A stretch of 64,000 nt of DNA from Pseudonocardiaceae bacterium YIM PH 21723 (GTDB lineage Bacteria; Actinomycetota; Actinomycetes; Mycobacteriales; Pseudonocardiaceae): positions 186,001 through 250,000 of the forward strand of contig QZFT01000023.1 in NCBI GenBank assembly GCA_003600225.1, given 5' to 3'. The notes under the pieces were generated by a model. That model did not search any database. It was not told the DNA's origin and was given only the letters and a program-made list of their open reading frames with translations. Each line of letters opens with the position of its first letter. Position 1 is the stretch's first letter. Made by a program: the position numbers and the translations under genes. Positions 41,952 through 50,033 of this stretch are shown here, piece after piece.

Positions 41952-42887
41952 ATGCATCGCGTGGTGGCCGTGGTCCGGCCGGTACAGTCGATCTTCGAGC
42001 TCGCTTGCGCGTCCGAGGTGTTCTCCCGTGAGCCGCCAGGCACACAGCGGTACTACGAGTTCGAGGTGTGTACCGAGACGCCCGGCTCCATTCCGACCAC
42101 GGCCGGGTACGACATGTCGGTGACGCGCGATCTCTCGGCGCTGACCAGCGCAGACACCGTGCTCATCCCGGGCTGGCAGCCGAAGAACGCCCCACTGCCG
42201 GGTGAACTGCGCCGGGCCCTGCTGGCCGCCCACTCCCGGGGTGCGCGGCTGATCACCATCTGCTCGGGGGCGTTCGCACTGGCCCAGACCGGCCTCCTGG
42301 ACGGCCGCCCGGCGACCACCCACTGGGCGGCGACCGCCGAACTGGCGGCCGCCTTCCCCCAGGTCCGGGTGGAACCGGACGTGCTCTACGTGGACAACGG
42401 GGACGTCGCCACCAGCGCGGGAGCGGGCGCGGGCATCGACCTGTGCCTGCACCTGGTCCGCCGGGATCACGGCGCCGCACACGCCGCCCTGGTGGCCAGG
42501 CACCTGGTCATGCCGCCCCACCGGGAGGGCGGCCAGGCCCAGTACGCACCGCCGGCACCACCCGGGGACGCGCTCGACGGCCTGCTGACCTGGGCGGGCG
42601 AGCGGCTGGGCGGCACCCTGTCGGTCACCGAGCTCGCCGACCGGCTGAGCATCTCCCCACGCACCCTAGCCAGGCGTTTCACCGAGCAACTGGGCATGAG
42701 CCCCGGCGCCTGGCTGCTGTCCCGCCGGATCGCCGAGGCCCGCACCCTGCTGGAGACCACGGATCTGCCGGTGGAGGCGATCGCCACCCGGGTCGGTCTG
42801 GTCTCGCCGGTGAACCTGCGGCGCCGGTTCCGCGCCCAGGTCGGCACCACTCCCGGTGCCTATCGCCGGGCGTTCCGGATGCGGTAG
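41952..42887 (+). CDS. GlxA-type regulator: DJ-1/PfpI domain plus AraC HTH
   Basis: A 311-residue protein: N-terminal DJ-1/PfpI-like domain (about 1-180, with ITICSGAFALAQTGLLDGRPATTHW) and two C-terminal AraC HTHs (LADRLSISPRTLARRFTEQ and VEAIATRVGLVSPVNLRRRF). GlxA-like activators often regulate adjacent metabolic genes; here the divergent cupin is the best candidate. ATG at 41952. Confidence 0.92.
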   Translation: MHRVVAVVRPVQSIFELACASEVFSREPPGTQRYYEFEVCTETPGSIPTTAGYDMSVTRDLSALTSADTVLIPGWQPKNAPLPGELRRALLAAHSRGARLITICSGAFALAQTGLLDGRPATTHWAATAELAAAFPQVRVEPDVLYVDNGDVATSAGAGAGIDLCLHLVRRDHGAAHAALVARHLVMPPHREGGQAQYAPPAPPGDALDGLLTWAGERLGGTLSVTELADRLSISPRTLARRFTEQLGMSPGAWLLSRRIAEARTLLETTDLPVEAIATRVGLVSPVNLRRRFRAQVGTTPGAYRRAFRMR

Positions 42888-43372
42888 CTGGTCTGGCCGT
42901 GGGGTTGTTTGGCGAAGGCCAGCACCTTGTCCGGCTCCACCCGGAACAACGCGGCGACGTTCTCGTCATCCGGGTGGGTGAGAACTCCGTCGCCGGCGGT
43001 GAAATTCCAGGGCTCGCCGTACTTGTCCAGGTAGGCCCCGGCGACCTTGTGCAGCGTCGGCCGGTCCTCGATCCGCCGGGCCGTGCCCTCCACGACCACA
43101 TCCAGCCCGGCGGCCCAGGAGTTCCCGCCGGTGGTGATCGCGACCTGGGCGGCGTGCGCCAGGTTGCGGGTCTTCTGCTCGTCGAGCCCGGTGCAGAAAT
43201 GCACCGCATCGTCGACGAAGACTCCGATCAATGGGGTGACGTGTGGCCTGCCGTCGGCACGTACCGTCGTGAGCCAGTACAGCTGCGCCGCACGCAGCAC
43301 CCGTTCGGTCTCGTCCCACGGCGTGGCCACGGCACTGGGGTCACTGAATCGCCGGTCAAGATGAATGGTCAT
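42860..43372 (-). CDS. pyridoxamine 5'-phosphate oxidase-family protein
   Basis: A 170-residue split-barrel flavoprotein. Visible segments are LYWLTTVRADGRPHVTPLIGVFVDDAVHFCTG and KTRNLAHAAQVAITTGGNSWAAGLDVVVEGTARRI, the family signature in PPOX/DDN-like proteins that use FMN or F420. Overlaps the regulator's stop by 28 bp on the opposite strand. Substrate unknown. Confidence 0.82.
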   Translation of the reverse strand: MTIHLDRRFSDPSAVATPWDETERVLRAAQLYWLTTVRADGRPHVTPLIGVFVDDAVHFCTGLDEQKTRNLAHAAQVAITTGGNSWAAGLDVVVEGTARRIEDRPTLHKVAGAYLDKYGEPWNFTAGDGVLTHPDDENVAALFRVEPDKVLAFAKQPHGQTSYRIRNARR

Positions 43373-43433
43373 ACCGGGACTGACCGTCCGGGCGGTGTGA
43401 ATTCATCGGTCGCCCGGGTACAGCGCAGTTAAT

Positions 43434-43511
43434 TGGTGGGGAAGGTGGGGCTCGAACCCACGACCTGACAGATTATGAGTCTGCTGCTCTGACCAGCTGA
43501 GCTACTTCCCC
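43434..43511 (-). tRNA. tRNA-Met(CAT)
   Basis: The minus strand folds as a cloverleaf: acceptor GGGGAAG/CTTCCCC, D stem GCTC/GAGC, anticodon stem GCAGA/TCTGT with loop CTCATAA (anticodon CAT) and T arm GTGGG-TTCGAGC-CCCAC. CCA is encoded (43434-43436). CAT could also serve tRNA-Ile2 after lysidine modification; the overall sequence looks like elongator Met. Confidence 0.92.
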
Positions 43512-43854
43512 CGGTACGGGAAACCCTACTGGATGACCACGGGCGGGATCATAGCCCTAAGACACTTTTTTGATCTTCCCACCCACACGAATCGATCAAG
43601 AAAGCCCCCATTCCTCCCACCGAATAACCCAACCGGAGGACAGAAACCCAGAGGTCAAGACCCAGAGAGCACCACAGCCCGATGAGCGCCCGCCCATTCC
43701 CCCATAACCACCAGAAGCCCCCGAGCAAGATGGCGTCGGGGGTCCAGGGGGCCGAAGGCCCTCCTGGCTTGGGGCGTGGGGCGAGAGCCCCACAAAACAC
43801 AGAGGAAAGCCCCCGTCTACGCTATTCGTAGACAGGGGCTCCCTAGGCTTTCCG
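43512..43854. other. spacer between two tRNA genes with GC hairpins and no convincing gene
   Basis: The 343-bp stretch includes a T-run (43566-43571), a region with two small hairpins (GGGCC-GAA-GGCCC near 43749-43761 and GTGGGGC-GAGA-GCCCCAC near 43775-43792), and the terminator at 43808-43840. An 83-codon open frame on the minus strand lacks the third-position GC bias of the real genes. Similar GGGGGTCC...GGCC motifs are common around actinobacterial tRNA genes. Confidence 0.55.
43808..43840 (-). terminator. terminator of the tRNA-Asn transcript
   Basis: AGCCCC-C-GTCTACG and CGTAGAC-A-GGGGCT form a 14-bp stem with one mismatch and a 5-nt loop. On the minus strand it is 15 bp after the tRNA end and followed by TTTCCTCTGTGTTTTG, a U-rich tract. 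This is a classical intrinsic terminator. Confidence 0.85.
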
Positions 43855-43927
43855 CTCCTCCTACTGGACTCGAACCAGTAACCCTTCGATTAACAGTCGA
43901 ATGCTCTGCCAATTGAGCTAAGGAGGA
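43855..43927 (-). tRNA. tRNA-Asn(GTT)
   Basis: The minus strand gives a 73-nt cloverleaf: acceptor TCCTCCT/AGGAGGA with discriminator G, D stem GCTC/GAGC, anticodon stem TTCGA/TCGAA with loop CTGTTAA (anticodon GTT), and T arm ACTGG-TTCGAGT-CCAGT. CCA is not encoded. Confidence 0.95.
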
Positions 43928-44094
43928 AGGTCTGTAGTTGTCAGAACCGGGGCTGTGAGGCCCGCTGCCCTGTTGAGAAGAACTTTACAGCATCCCGGAA
44001 GCACGTTTTCACCACCCCCCTGTTTCGATGTTCCGCCGAGGGTTGCGGTGCGCCAGGATGGGTATGTCCTGGGGGAGAACGCGAGGAGGTCGCC

Positions 44095-44316
44095 ATGCTG
44101 AAACTCCTGCTGGGAGTCGCCGTGGGTTATGTACTCGGGGCGAAAGCGGGTCACGAGCGCTACGAACAGATCATGAAGCTGTACCGCCAGGTCGCCGACC
44201 ACCCCGCCGTGCAGGGTGCCGCCGGAGTGGCGCGGGCGAAGGTCAGCGAGTTCGTTCCGGGCACCCTGGAACACGACATGACGGTGCCGGAACCGCGGGA
44301 CACGGTGATCCGCTAG
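44095..44316 (+). CDS. small YtxH-like membrane protein
   Basis: A 73-residue protein with an N-terminal TM (LKLLLGVAVGYVLGAKAGHERY) typical of YtxH-domain proteins, then a basic amphipathic helix. The ending EPRDTVIR is polar. Family members are stress- or envelope-related with unknown function. GAGGAGG-type ribosome site precedes ATG 44095. Ends 4 bp inside the convergent methyltransferase gene. Confidence 0.75.
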   Translation: MLKLLLGVAVGYVLGAKAGHERYEQIMKLYRQVADHPAVQGAAGVARAKVSEFVPGTLEHDMTVPEPRDTVIR

Positions 44317-45071
44317 ACCTTGCGGCCGACGGCGAAGACCCGGCGGAACGGCAGCCAGGTCGTCCCGTCGGACCGGACCGGGTATTCCTCCCGGTACCGG
44401 GGTGCCAGCTCGGCGGTGAACCGGGCCCACTGCTCGTCGTCCAGTTTCGCCCGGATCGGCCGCAGGGCTGTGCCACTGACCCAGTGCAACACCGGATCCT
44501 CGCCAGTCAGGCGGTGCACATAGGTCGTTTCCCAGACGTCGGTGGCCATACCGGCGACGGCCAGGATGTCGCCGTAGCGGGCCGCCGCCGGCACACCCCG
44601 TTCCGGGCGGAACCCGTCCAGCAGACCGGACCAGCGCTGGGTGGCCGCCAGTTCTCCGATGATCTGGTGCGTGCGGTCGCCGTGATTTCCCGGCACCTGC
44701 AACGCGAACCAGGCTTCCGGGGGCAGCGCGGCCACCCAGCCCGGCAGCAGCTCCTCGTGTTCCGGAATCCACTGCAGCACGGCATTGCTGATCACCACAT
44801 CGGTGTCGGCGGCCGGCTGCCATTCCCGGATGTCGAGCACCCGCGCGTTCAGGCCGCGCTCCCGAGCCTGGGCGACCATTTCCGGCGAGGAGTCGAAGGC
44901 CTCCAGCTCGGCCTTCGGCCAGCGCTCGGCCAGCAACCCGGTTACATTGCCCGGGCCGCAGCCGGCGTCCACCACCCGGCGCGGATCGACGGCGCCGACC
45001 CTGGCCAGCAGATCATGGAACGGCCGGGCGCGGTGGTCGGCGAAGTCGAGGTAGGTCGTCGGATCCCACAT
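44313..45071 (-). CDS. tam: trans-aconitate 2-methyltransferase
   Basis: A 252-residue SAM methyltransferase. The N-terminus MWDPTTYLDFADHRARPFHDLL, motif I VVDAGCGPGNVTGLLA, ISNAVLQWIPEHEELLPGW and VPGNHGDRTHQII are the Tam signature. It methylates trans-aconitate (a spontaneous aconitase by-product) to a monoester, keeping it from inhibiting the TCA cycle. ATG 45071 with AAGGAGG upstream. A GTACGTACGTAC tract lies just before the ribosome site. Confidence 0.9.
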   Translation of the reverse strand: MWDPTTYLDFADHRARPFHDLLARVGAVDPRRVVDAGCGPGNVTGLLAERWPKAELEAFDSSPEMVAQARERGLNARVLDIREWQPAADTDVVISNAVLQWIPEHEELLPGWVAALPPEAWFALQVPGNHGDRTHQIIGELAATQRWSGLLDGFRPERGVPAAARYGDILAVAGMATDVWETTYVHRLTGEDPVLHWVSGTALRPIRAKLDDEQWARFTAELAPRYREEYPVRSDGTTWLPFRRVFAVGRKV

Positions 45072-45090
45072 GAGCCCTCCTTAGCAAACC

Positions 45091-45102
45091 GTACGTACGT
45101 AC
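45091..45102. promoter_or_regulatory. self-complementary GTACGTACGTAC tract before tam
   Basis: A 12-bp perfect palindrome made of three GTAC units, 20-31 bp upstream of the tam start and near a CATAAAGT -10-like box on the minus strand. TetR-family regulators favour such sites. Confidence 0.45.
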
Positions 45103-45143
45103 TTTATGCCGATCGAGGGCCGAGGGAAAGTCCCCTGCCCGGG

Positions 45144-45677
45144 TCAGTGACCGAGTTTACGAGCGACCTCGGCGGCGAGGTCGGCGACGACCGCCGGGTC
45201 CGTGCCGGGGTCGGGGCGGACCTGGAGGATCACGCCATCCCGGCCGGGGACCTTGCGCTGCACGAACCAGGCCGCGCCGCCGGGCAGTTCCTGCCGGTGG
45301 GTGGACCGGATGGATCCGGTGACCCGGTCGTACACCGCCTTGGGCAGCGTGCCCGGCTGGTCGAGGGGATACCGCCGCACCGCGCGATCGGTGAGCAGTA
45401 CCGCCGCGCCCAGCTCGCCGGTCTCGTCGGCGACGGTCAGCTCCAGCGCACCGGACCGCCACTCCGCCTTGCTGATCAGGTGCCAGCCGGTCCGTCGCGG
45501 CTCCGGCTCGGTGCCATCGGTGATCCACAGGCCGTACTGGGTGGCGATCAGGTGCCTGTTCCCGGACCGGGCCTGCGCCACCACGTGCTCGTCGTCGGTC
45601 AGCGGCAGCCGTACACCGTCCGGCAGCAGCGGGCGACCGGTCAGCACGGCGCCGAGCCTGCGCAGGAACGTGGCCAT
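45144..45677 (-). CDS. conserved actinobacterial hypothetical protein next to dnaG
   Basis: A 177-residue cytoplasmic protein. It begins MATFLRRLGAVLTGRPLLP and contains beta strands (HLIATQYGLWITDG, WHLISKAEWRSGALELTV) in a PH-like pattern, ending in an Asp-rich helix (DPGTDPAVVADLAAEVARKLG). Length and position after dnaG match a protein commonly found there in actinobacteria. The start overlaps the dnaG stop by 1 bp (TGATG), so it is translationally coupled. Function unknown. Confidence 0.72.
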   Translation of the reverse strand: MATFLRRLGAVLTGRPLLPDGVRLPLTDDEHVVAQARSGNRHLIATQYGLWITDGTEPEPRRTGWHLISKAEWRSGALELTVADETGELGAAVLLTDRAVRRYPLDQPGTLPKAVYDRVTGSIRSTHRQELPGGAAWFVQRKVPGRDGVILQVRPDPGTDPAVVADLAAEVARKLGH

Positions 45678-47584
45678 CAGAGGGCGCCCATCGCCTGGGA
45701 ACGCAGCGCCGTGCGGTACTCCTCCATGGCCACGAGATCGCCGTAGATCGCGTAGTACTCGTCGCGATCCTCCAGGGGGTTGACCCGCTGCAGCTTGGAC
45801 TTGATGTCGGCGATCTGCTTGCCCACGAGGGCCTCCTGCAGGCCCGCCAGCACGCTGCCGACATACCTGCTGTCCGGCTCTCCCCTGGTCGGCAGGCCCT
45901 CGACCGCGAGCTCGGTGACCAGCGAGCGCATGCTCTGGTACTGGATCCGCTTGCTGACCGCGTCGACCAGCCCCGGGCCGGCCAGGCCGGAGGCGGTGCC
46001 ACCCGCCGCGAGGATCGCCTTGTGCACCAGCAGATAGGCGGGATTGTCGAACGCCTCGTCCGGCAGCGAGTCGTACACCGGACCGGCGAACGCCGGGTAC
46101 TGCAGCGCGACCTTGAGCGCCTGGCGCTGGGAGAGCAGCCGCGGGTCGTTGCGCCGGGGCGCCGCCGGGCCGTCGACCGCGACCTCCAGCGCGTGCTGGT
46201 TCGGGTCGACCAGCTGACGGCGCGGCTTGGGCGCGGGTTCCCCGCCACCCATGGAGATCTGCCGGACCCGCTTCACCACTCCGCTGACGTCCTCCCAGCC
46301 GACCCAGCCGGCCAGCAGCCGGGCGTAGTCGTCCCGGAGTGAGATGTCCTTGATCTTGGCCACCTCGGGGACAGCGAGGCGCAGGGCGTCGACCCTGCCC
46401 TCCGCGGTGTCCAGGTTGATCTGCTTGAGCATCGACTTGATGGCGAACTCGAACAGCGGGGTACGCCGGGCCACCAGGTCCTTGACCACCGCGTCACCCT
46501 TGGCCTGCCGGAGCTCGCAGGGATCCATGCCGTCCGGCGCGATCGCGATGTAGGTCTGGGTGGCGAACTTCTGGTCGTCCTCGAAGGCCTTCATGGCCGC
46601 CTTCTGCCCGGCCGAGTCCCCGTCGAAGGTGAAGATCACCTCACCCCGGTACGACGCGTCGTCCATCAGCAGCCTGCGCAGCACCGAGATGTGGTCGGCG
46701 GCGAAGGCGGTGCCACAGGAGGCGACCGCGGTGGGCACACCGGCCAGGTGCATGGCCATCACGTCGGTGTACCCCTCGACGACGACGGCCTGGCGGCGCT
46801 TGGCGATCTCCCGTTTGGCCAGGTCGAGGCCGAAGAGCACCTGCGACTTCTTGTAGATCGGCGTCTCGGAGGTGTTCACGTACTTGGCCTGGATCGGGTC
46901 GTCCTCGAAGATCCGCCGGGCGCCGAAACCGACCGTGTCACCGGACAGGTCCCTGATCGGCCACAGCAGCCGCTTGTGGAACCGGTCCATCGGCCCCTGC
47001 CTGCCCTCGCGGGACAGGCCGCACTTGTACAGCTCGTCCACGGTGAAACCGCGGCCGATGAGGTGCTTGGTCAGCCGGTCCCAGCCGCTGGGCGCGAAGC
47101 CGCAGCCGAAGGTCGCCACGGCGTTCTGGTCGAAGCCCCGCTCCTCCAGGTACTTGCGGCCCAGTTCGGCCTCATTGGTGACCAGCTGTTCCTGGTAGAA
47201 GAGCGCGGCGACCTTGTGCGCCTCCAGCATCCGGATCTTGCTGCCCCGGTCCCGCTGGATGACGCTCTTGCCGTCCCCGCCCTCGTAGGTGAGCTGGAGG
47301 CCGATCCGGTCGGCCAGCCGCTGCACCGACTCCTGGAAGCTGAGGTGGTCGATCTTCTGCACGAAGGCGATCACGTCGCCACCCTCGCCACAGCCGAAGC
47401 AGTGGAAGGTGCCGTGGGACGGCCGCACGTTGAACGAGGGCGACTTCTCGTCGTGGAACGGGCACAGGCCCTTGAGCGAGCCACCGCCGGCCCTGCCGAG
47501 GGTCACATGGTCGCTGATGACCTCGTCGATCCGGACGCGATCCCGAATCGCCGCGATGTCACTTTCCCGGATCCGTCCTGCCAC
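45677..47584 (-). CDS. dnaG: DNA primase
   Basis: A 635-residue primase that makes RNA primers at the replication fork. The N-terminal zinc-binding domain has CPFH...CFGC (Cys/His/Cys/Cys). The TOPRIM catalytic core shows VVVEGYTDVMAMH and FTFDGDSAGQKAAMK. A C-terminal helicase-interaction domain follows. GTG at 47584 gives VAGRIRESDIAAIR, matching the usual start; 72 upstream codons in the long frame are dropped. It is divergent from the GH18-like array. DnaG-typical downstream tRNAs lie 1.7 kb away. Confidence 0.97.
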   Translation of the reverse strand: MAGRIRESDIAAIRDRVRIDEVISDHVTLGRAGGGSLKGLCPFHDEKSPSFNVRPSHGTFHCFGCGEGGDVIAFVQKIDHLSFQESVQRLADRIGLQLTYEGGDGKSVIQRDRGSKIRMLEAHKVAALFYQEQLVTNEAELGRKYLEERGFDQNAVATFGCGFAPSGWDRLTKHLIGRGFTVDELYKCGLSREGRQGPMDRFHKRLLWPIRDLSGDTVGFGARRIFEDDPIQAKYVNTSETPIYKKSQVLFGLDLAKREIAKRRQAVVVEGYTDVMAMHLAGVPTAVASCGTAFAADHISVLRRLLMDDASYRGEVIFTFDGDSAGQKAAMKAFEDDQKFATQTYIAIAPDGMDPCELRQAKGDAVVKDLVARRTPLFEFAIKSMLKQINLDTAEGRVDALRLAVPEVAKIKDISLRDDYARLLAGWVGWEDVSGVVKRVRQISMGGGEPAPKPRRQLVDPNQHALEVAVDGPAAPRRNDPRLLSQRQALKVALQYPAFAGPVYDSLPDEAFDNPAYLLVHKAILAAGGTASGLAGPGLVDAVSKRIQYQSMRSLVTELAVEGLPTRGEPDSRYVGSVLAGLQEALVGKQIADIKSKLQRVNPLEDRDEYYAIYGDLVAMEEYRTALRSQAMGAL

Positions 47585-47660
47585 GTCCGTCAGTTTAGGC
47601 CTGTGCACCGACAACCCCGGATGTGCCCGTCGGTTTACGAGCCGGGATCTTGACGACGGC

Positions 47661-47676
47661 CATGGTCTGGTCCACT
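47661..47676. promoter_or_regulatory. dre-like (DasR) operator upstream of GH18-like gene 1 and dnaG
   Basis: CATGGTCTGGTCCACT resembles the DasR consensus ACTGGTCTAGACCACT (12 of 16 by eye). It sits 123 bp before the first GH18-like gene and 77 bp from the dnaG start. A second, better site precedes gene 3 at 49894. Confidence 0.6.
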
Positions 47677-47692
47677 TTGAGAGGGCGCGCTC

Positions 47693-47724
47693 CCCCGCCG
47701 GACCGCCGTGGTCTCTCCCTGCAC
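47693..47724 (+). repeat. conserved leader block, copy 1
   Basis: CCCGCCGGACCGCCGTGGTC...CTCCCTGCAC is shared with 49925-49955 and 52052-52084, each 40-110 bp before the first gene of a GH18-like transcription unit. It is probably a duplicated promoter or 5' leader. Confidence 0.6.
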
Positions 47725-47798
47725 TCCACCGGCCCCAGCCGGTGGGCCACGCGGCGCCGCCTGTCCGGCCGGTGAGTGCGCGGTGGAAAGGCGCCATC

Positions 47799-48803
47799 AT
47801 GCGCAGACTTCGCTATGCCCTGATATCGGCCGTCCTGGCGGCCTCGGCACTGGTCACCGCCCAGCAGATCGGCCAGTCCCCCGCGGCCCATACGGCCGCG
47901 GCGGTGGATCCGGTGATCAACTCGCCGTACATCTACCTGGGGAACTGGGTGAAGCCCGACATCCCCAAGCTGGTCGCCGCGACCGGCGTCAAGTCGTACA
48001 CGCTGGCGTTCTTCACCGACCCCGGCGGCAACTGCAGCCCCGTGTGGGCCAACGGCGGCGGCACCACCCCGGAACAGGTGATCAGCGCGATCCGCGCCTC
48101 GGGCGGTGAGATCACCGTGTCCGTCGGCGGTTACAGCGGTGAGGGTGTCCGCGACAAGCTCGGCCAGAACTGCGCCAGCGCCACCGCACTGGCCGCCGCC
48201 TATCAGAAGATCGTCACCAGCACGCGGACCGTGGCCCTCGACATCGACATCGAGGACAAGGAGGTCCTGGACAAGGCGGCGCGGGACAAGGTCGTCGCGG
48301 CGCTGAAGATCGTGAAGCAGAACAATCCCGGCCTGCGGACCGTGGTCACCTTCGGCAACCACCTCGACAGCCTGCCGACCGAGAACGTGGACATGATCTC
48401 CGTGGCCGCCGCCACCAGCGCGAACATCGACCTGTTCACCCTCATGCCGTTCGACAACGGCAACGCGGGCACCGACATGTTCGCCCTCACCAAGACCAGC
48501 GTGGACCGGTTGAAGGAGGCGGTGAAGGGCTCGTTCAAGCTCACCGACGAGCAGGCGTACCGGATGATCGGCCTGACCTCGATGAACGGCATCACGGACA
48601 AGCGGGAGAAGGTCTCACTGGCCAACTGGAAGCAGATCATCGCCTGGGCCAAGGAGAAGCACCTGAGCCGGGTGAGCTTCTGGTCGGTCAACCGCGACTA
48701 CCAGTGCGCGGGCGGCGAGACCGGCGAACTCAGCGCCACCTGCAGCGGCGTCGCCCAGCAGGACTGGGACTTCACCAGGGCACTCGCCTCCTTCAACGGC
48801 TGA
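47799..48803 (+). CDS. secreted GH18 chitinase-like protein, paralogue 1 of 5
   Basis: A 334-residue exported TIM-barrel protein with a signal peptide (MRRLRYALISAVLAASALVT) and no carbohydrate-binding module. Family signatures are SVGGYSG, then ALDIDIED (Asp148, Asp150, catalytic Glu152), LMPFDNG and SFWSVNRD followed by a Cys pair. The first Asp of the GH18 D-x-x-D-x-D-x-E box is Val. Hydrolysis of chitin or GlcNAc-glycans is the likely activity. A dre-like site and conserved leader lie upstream; gene 2 follows after 22 bp, so the two form one unit. Confidence 0.85.
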   Translation: MRRLRYALISAVLAASALVTAQQIGQSPAAHTAAAVDPVINSPYIYLGNWVKPDIPKLVAATGVKSYTLAFFTDPGGNCSPVWANGGGTTPEQVISAIRASGGEITVSVGGYSGEGVRDKLGQNCASATALAAAYQKIVTSTRTVALDIDIEDKEVLDKAARDKVVAALKIVKQNNPGLRTVVTFGNHLDSLPTENVDMISVAAATSANIDLFTLMPFDNGNAGTDMFALTKTSVDRLKEAVKGSFKLTDEQAYRMIGLTSMNGITDKREKVSLANWKQIIAWAKEKHLSRVSFWSVNRDYQCAGGETGELSATCSGVAQQDWDFTRALASFNG

Positions 48804-48825
48804 CCGAGCGAAAAGGCACAAGACC

Positions 48826-49818
48826 ATGCGCAAGCTCCGCTATGCCCTGGCGACCGCCGCTCTGGCCGGCGCCACCCTGACCGCGACCCACCAGGTGCAC
48901 CCGTCCCCGACCGCGGCGACGGCGGCGGTGGACCCGGTGATCAACTCTCCGTACCTCTACCTGGGGCTCTACGCCCAGCCCGATCCCGCCAAGATCATCC
49001 CGGCCACCGGCGTGAAGGCCTACACCATCTCGTTCATCAACAGCAGGACCAAGGGCACCTGCGATCCCACCATCGAGGTCAACAGCGGCCCCAACGAACT
49101 GACCGGCGCCAAGCCCCTCGTCGACCGGATCCGCGCGGCGGGCGGCGACGTGATCCTGTCCGTCGGCGGATGGGGCGGCAACAAACTGGGCGAGAACTGC
49201 ACCACGGCCGAGGCTCTGGCCGCCGCCTACCAGAAGGTGATCGACGCCTATCAGCTGAAGGCGCTCGACATCGACATCGAGGACCAGGAGATAGCCATCC
49301 AGGCGGCCAGGGAGCGGGTGGTGGCCGCCCTGAAGATCGTCAAGCAGAAGAACCCCGCGGTGAAGACCGTGGTCACCATGAGCAACGCCAAGGACGCGCT
49401 GCCCGCCGTCGCGCAGGCGCTCATCACCAAGGCCAGGGAGACCGACGCGGGCATCGACGTGTTCACCCTGATGCCGTTCGACAACGGCAACGCGAGCACC
49501 GACATGGCCGCCTTCACCAAGACCAGCGTCGACCGGCTCAAGGAGGCGGTGAAGACCGCCTTCGGCCTCACCGATGACCAGGCCTACCGGAAGGTCGGGC
49601 TGTCCTCGATGAACGGCATCACCGACCCGCCCTACCTGGAGAAGGTCACCCTGGACGCGTGGAAGCAGATCGTCGCCTGGGCACAGGAGAAGCACCTGGG
49701 CCGGGTGAGCTTCTGGTCGGTCAACCGCGACTACGGATGCGGCGCGGGCCCGACCTGCAGCGGGATCCCGCAGAACGACTGGGACTTCACCAAGGTCCTC
49801 GGTACCTACCAAGGATAA
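48826..49818 (+). CDS. secreted GH18 chitinase-like protein, paralogue 2 of 5
   Basis: A 330-residue paralogue of gene 1: signal peptide MRKLRYALATAALAGATLTA, SVGGWGGN, ALDIDIED (Glu152), LMPFDNGN and RVSFWSVNRDYGC. It belongs to the DIDIE/LMPFDNG subtype together with genes 1 and 4. The first Asp of the box is Lys. A long hairpin follows the stop, closing the first transcription unit. Confidence 0.85.
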   Translation: MRKLRYALATAALAGATLTATHQVHPSPTAATAAVDPVINSPYLYLGLYAQPDPAKIIPATGVKAYTISFINSRTKGTCDPTIEVNSGPNELTGAKPLVDRIRAAGGDVILSVGGWGGNKLGENCTTAEALAAAYQKVIDAYQLKALDIDIEDQEIAIQAARERVVAALKIVKQKNPAVKTVVTMSNAKDALPAVAQALITKARETDAGIDVFTLMPFDNGNASTDMAAFTKTSVDRLKEAVKTAFGLTDDQAYRKVGLSSMNGITDPPYLEKVTLDAWKQIVAWAQEKHLGRVSFWSVNRDYGCGAGPTCSGIPQNDWDFTKVLGTYQG

Positions 49819-49825
49819 TAACGTT

Positions 49826-49870
49826 ATACCGGTTGGCCGTAGGTGCTATGACCCTGCGGCCAGCCGGTAT
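49826..49870 (+). terminator. long hairpin closing the first GH18-like unit
   Basis: ATACCGGTTGGCCGTAGG (49826-49843) pairs with CCTGCGGCCAGCCGGTAT (49853-49870), 18 bp with two mismatches that are G-U pairs in RNA, and a 9-nt loop. Confidence 0.8.
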
Positions 49871-49893
49871 ATGTCAGTTGTCTTGACGACGCC

Positions 49894-49909
49894 ATTGGTC
49901 TAGTCCACT
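49894..49909. promoter_or_regulatory. dre-like (DasR) operator upstream of GH18-like gene 3
   Basis: ATTGGTCTAGTCCACT matches the DasR-response consensus ACTGGTCTAGACCACT at 14 of 16 positions, centred on the TCTAG core. DasR is the GlcNAc-responsive GntR repressor of chitinase genes in Streptomyces. Confidence 0.72.
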
Positions 49910-49924
49910 TTGGAGAGGCGCGCT

Positions 49925-49955
49925 CCCTGCCGAACCTGCGTGATGACTCCCTGCA
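49925..49955 (+). repeat. conserved leader block, copy 2
   Basis: CCTGCCGAACCTGCGTGATG...CTCCCTGCAC matches the leader of gene 1 (47693-47724) and gene 5 (52052-52084). The flanking CACTCCACCG also matches copy 1. Confidence 0.6.
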
Positions 49956-50033
49956 CTCCACCGAACCCGACGGTGGGTCACGCCGGTGCCGCCTTCTCGG
50001 CGTTGTGGCGCGCGAGTCGAAAGGCGTATTCGT

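Noticed and set aside
41952-43372. Possible biosynthetic gene cluster (PPOX, cupin, SDR, DAO genes)
   Set aside because: No core synthase, carrier protein or radical enzyme; the genes sit in separate regulator-target pairs.
43549-43800. 83-codon frame between the tRNA genes
   Set aside because: No GC third-position bias, no ribosome site and no similarity to any family; the region is better explained by hairpins.
47585-47800. N-terminal extension of dnaG by 72 codons
   Set aside because: Extension lacks any primase similarity, runs through the array's operator and leader, and the GTG at 47584 gives the normal DnaG start.
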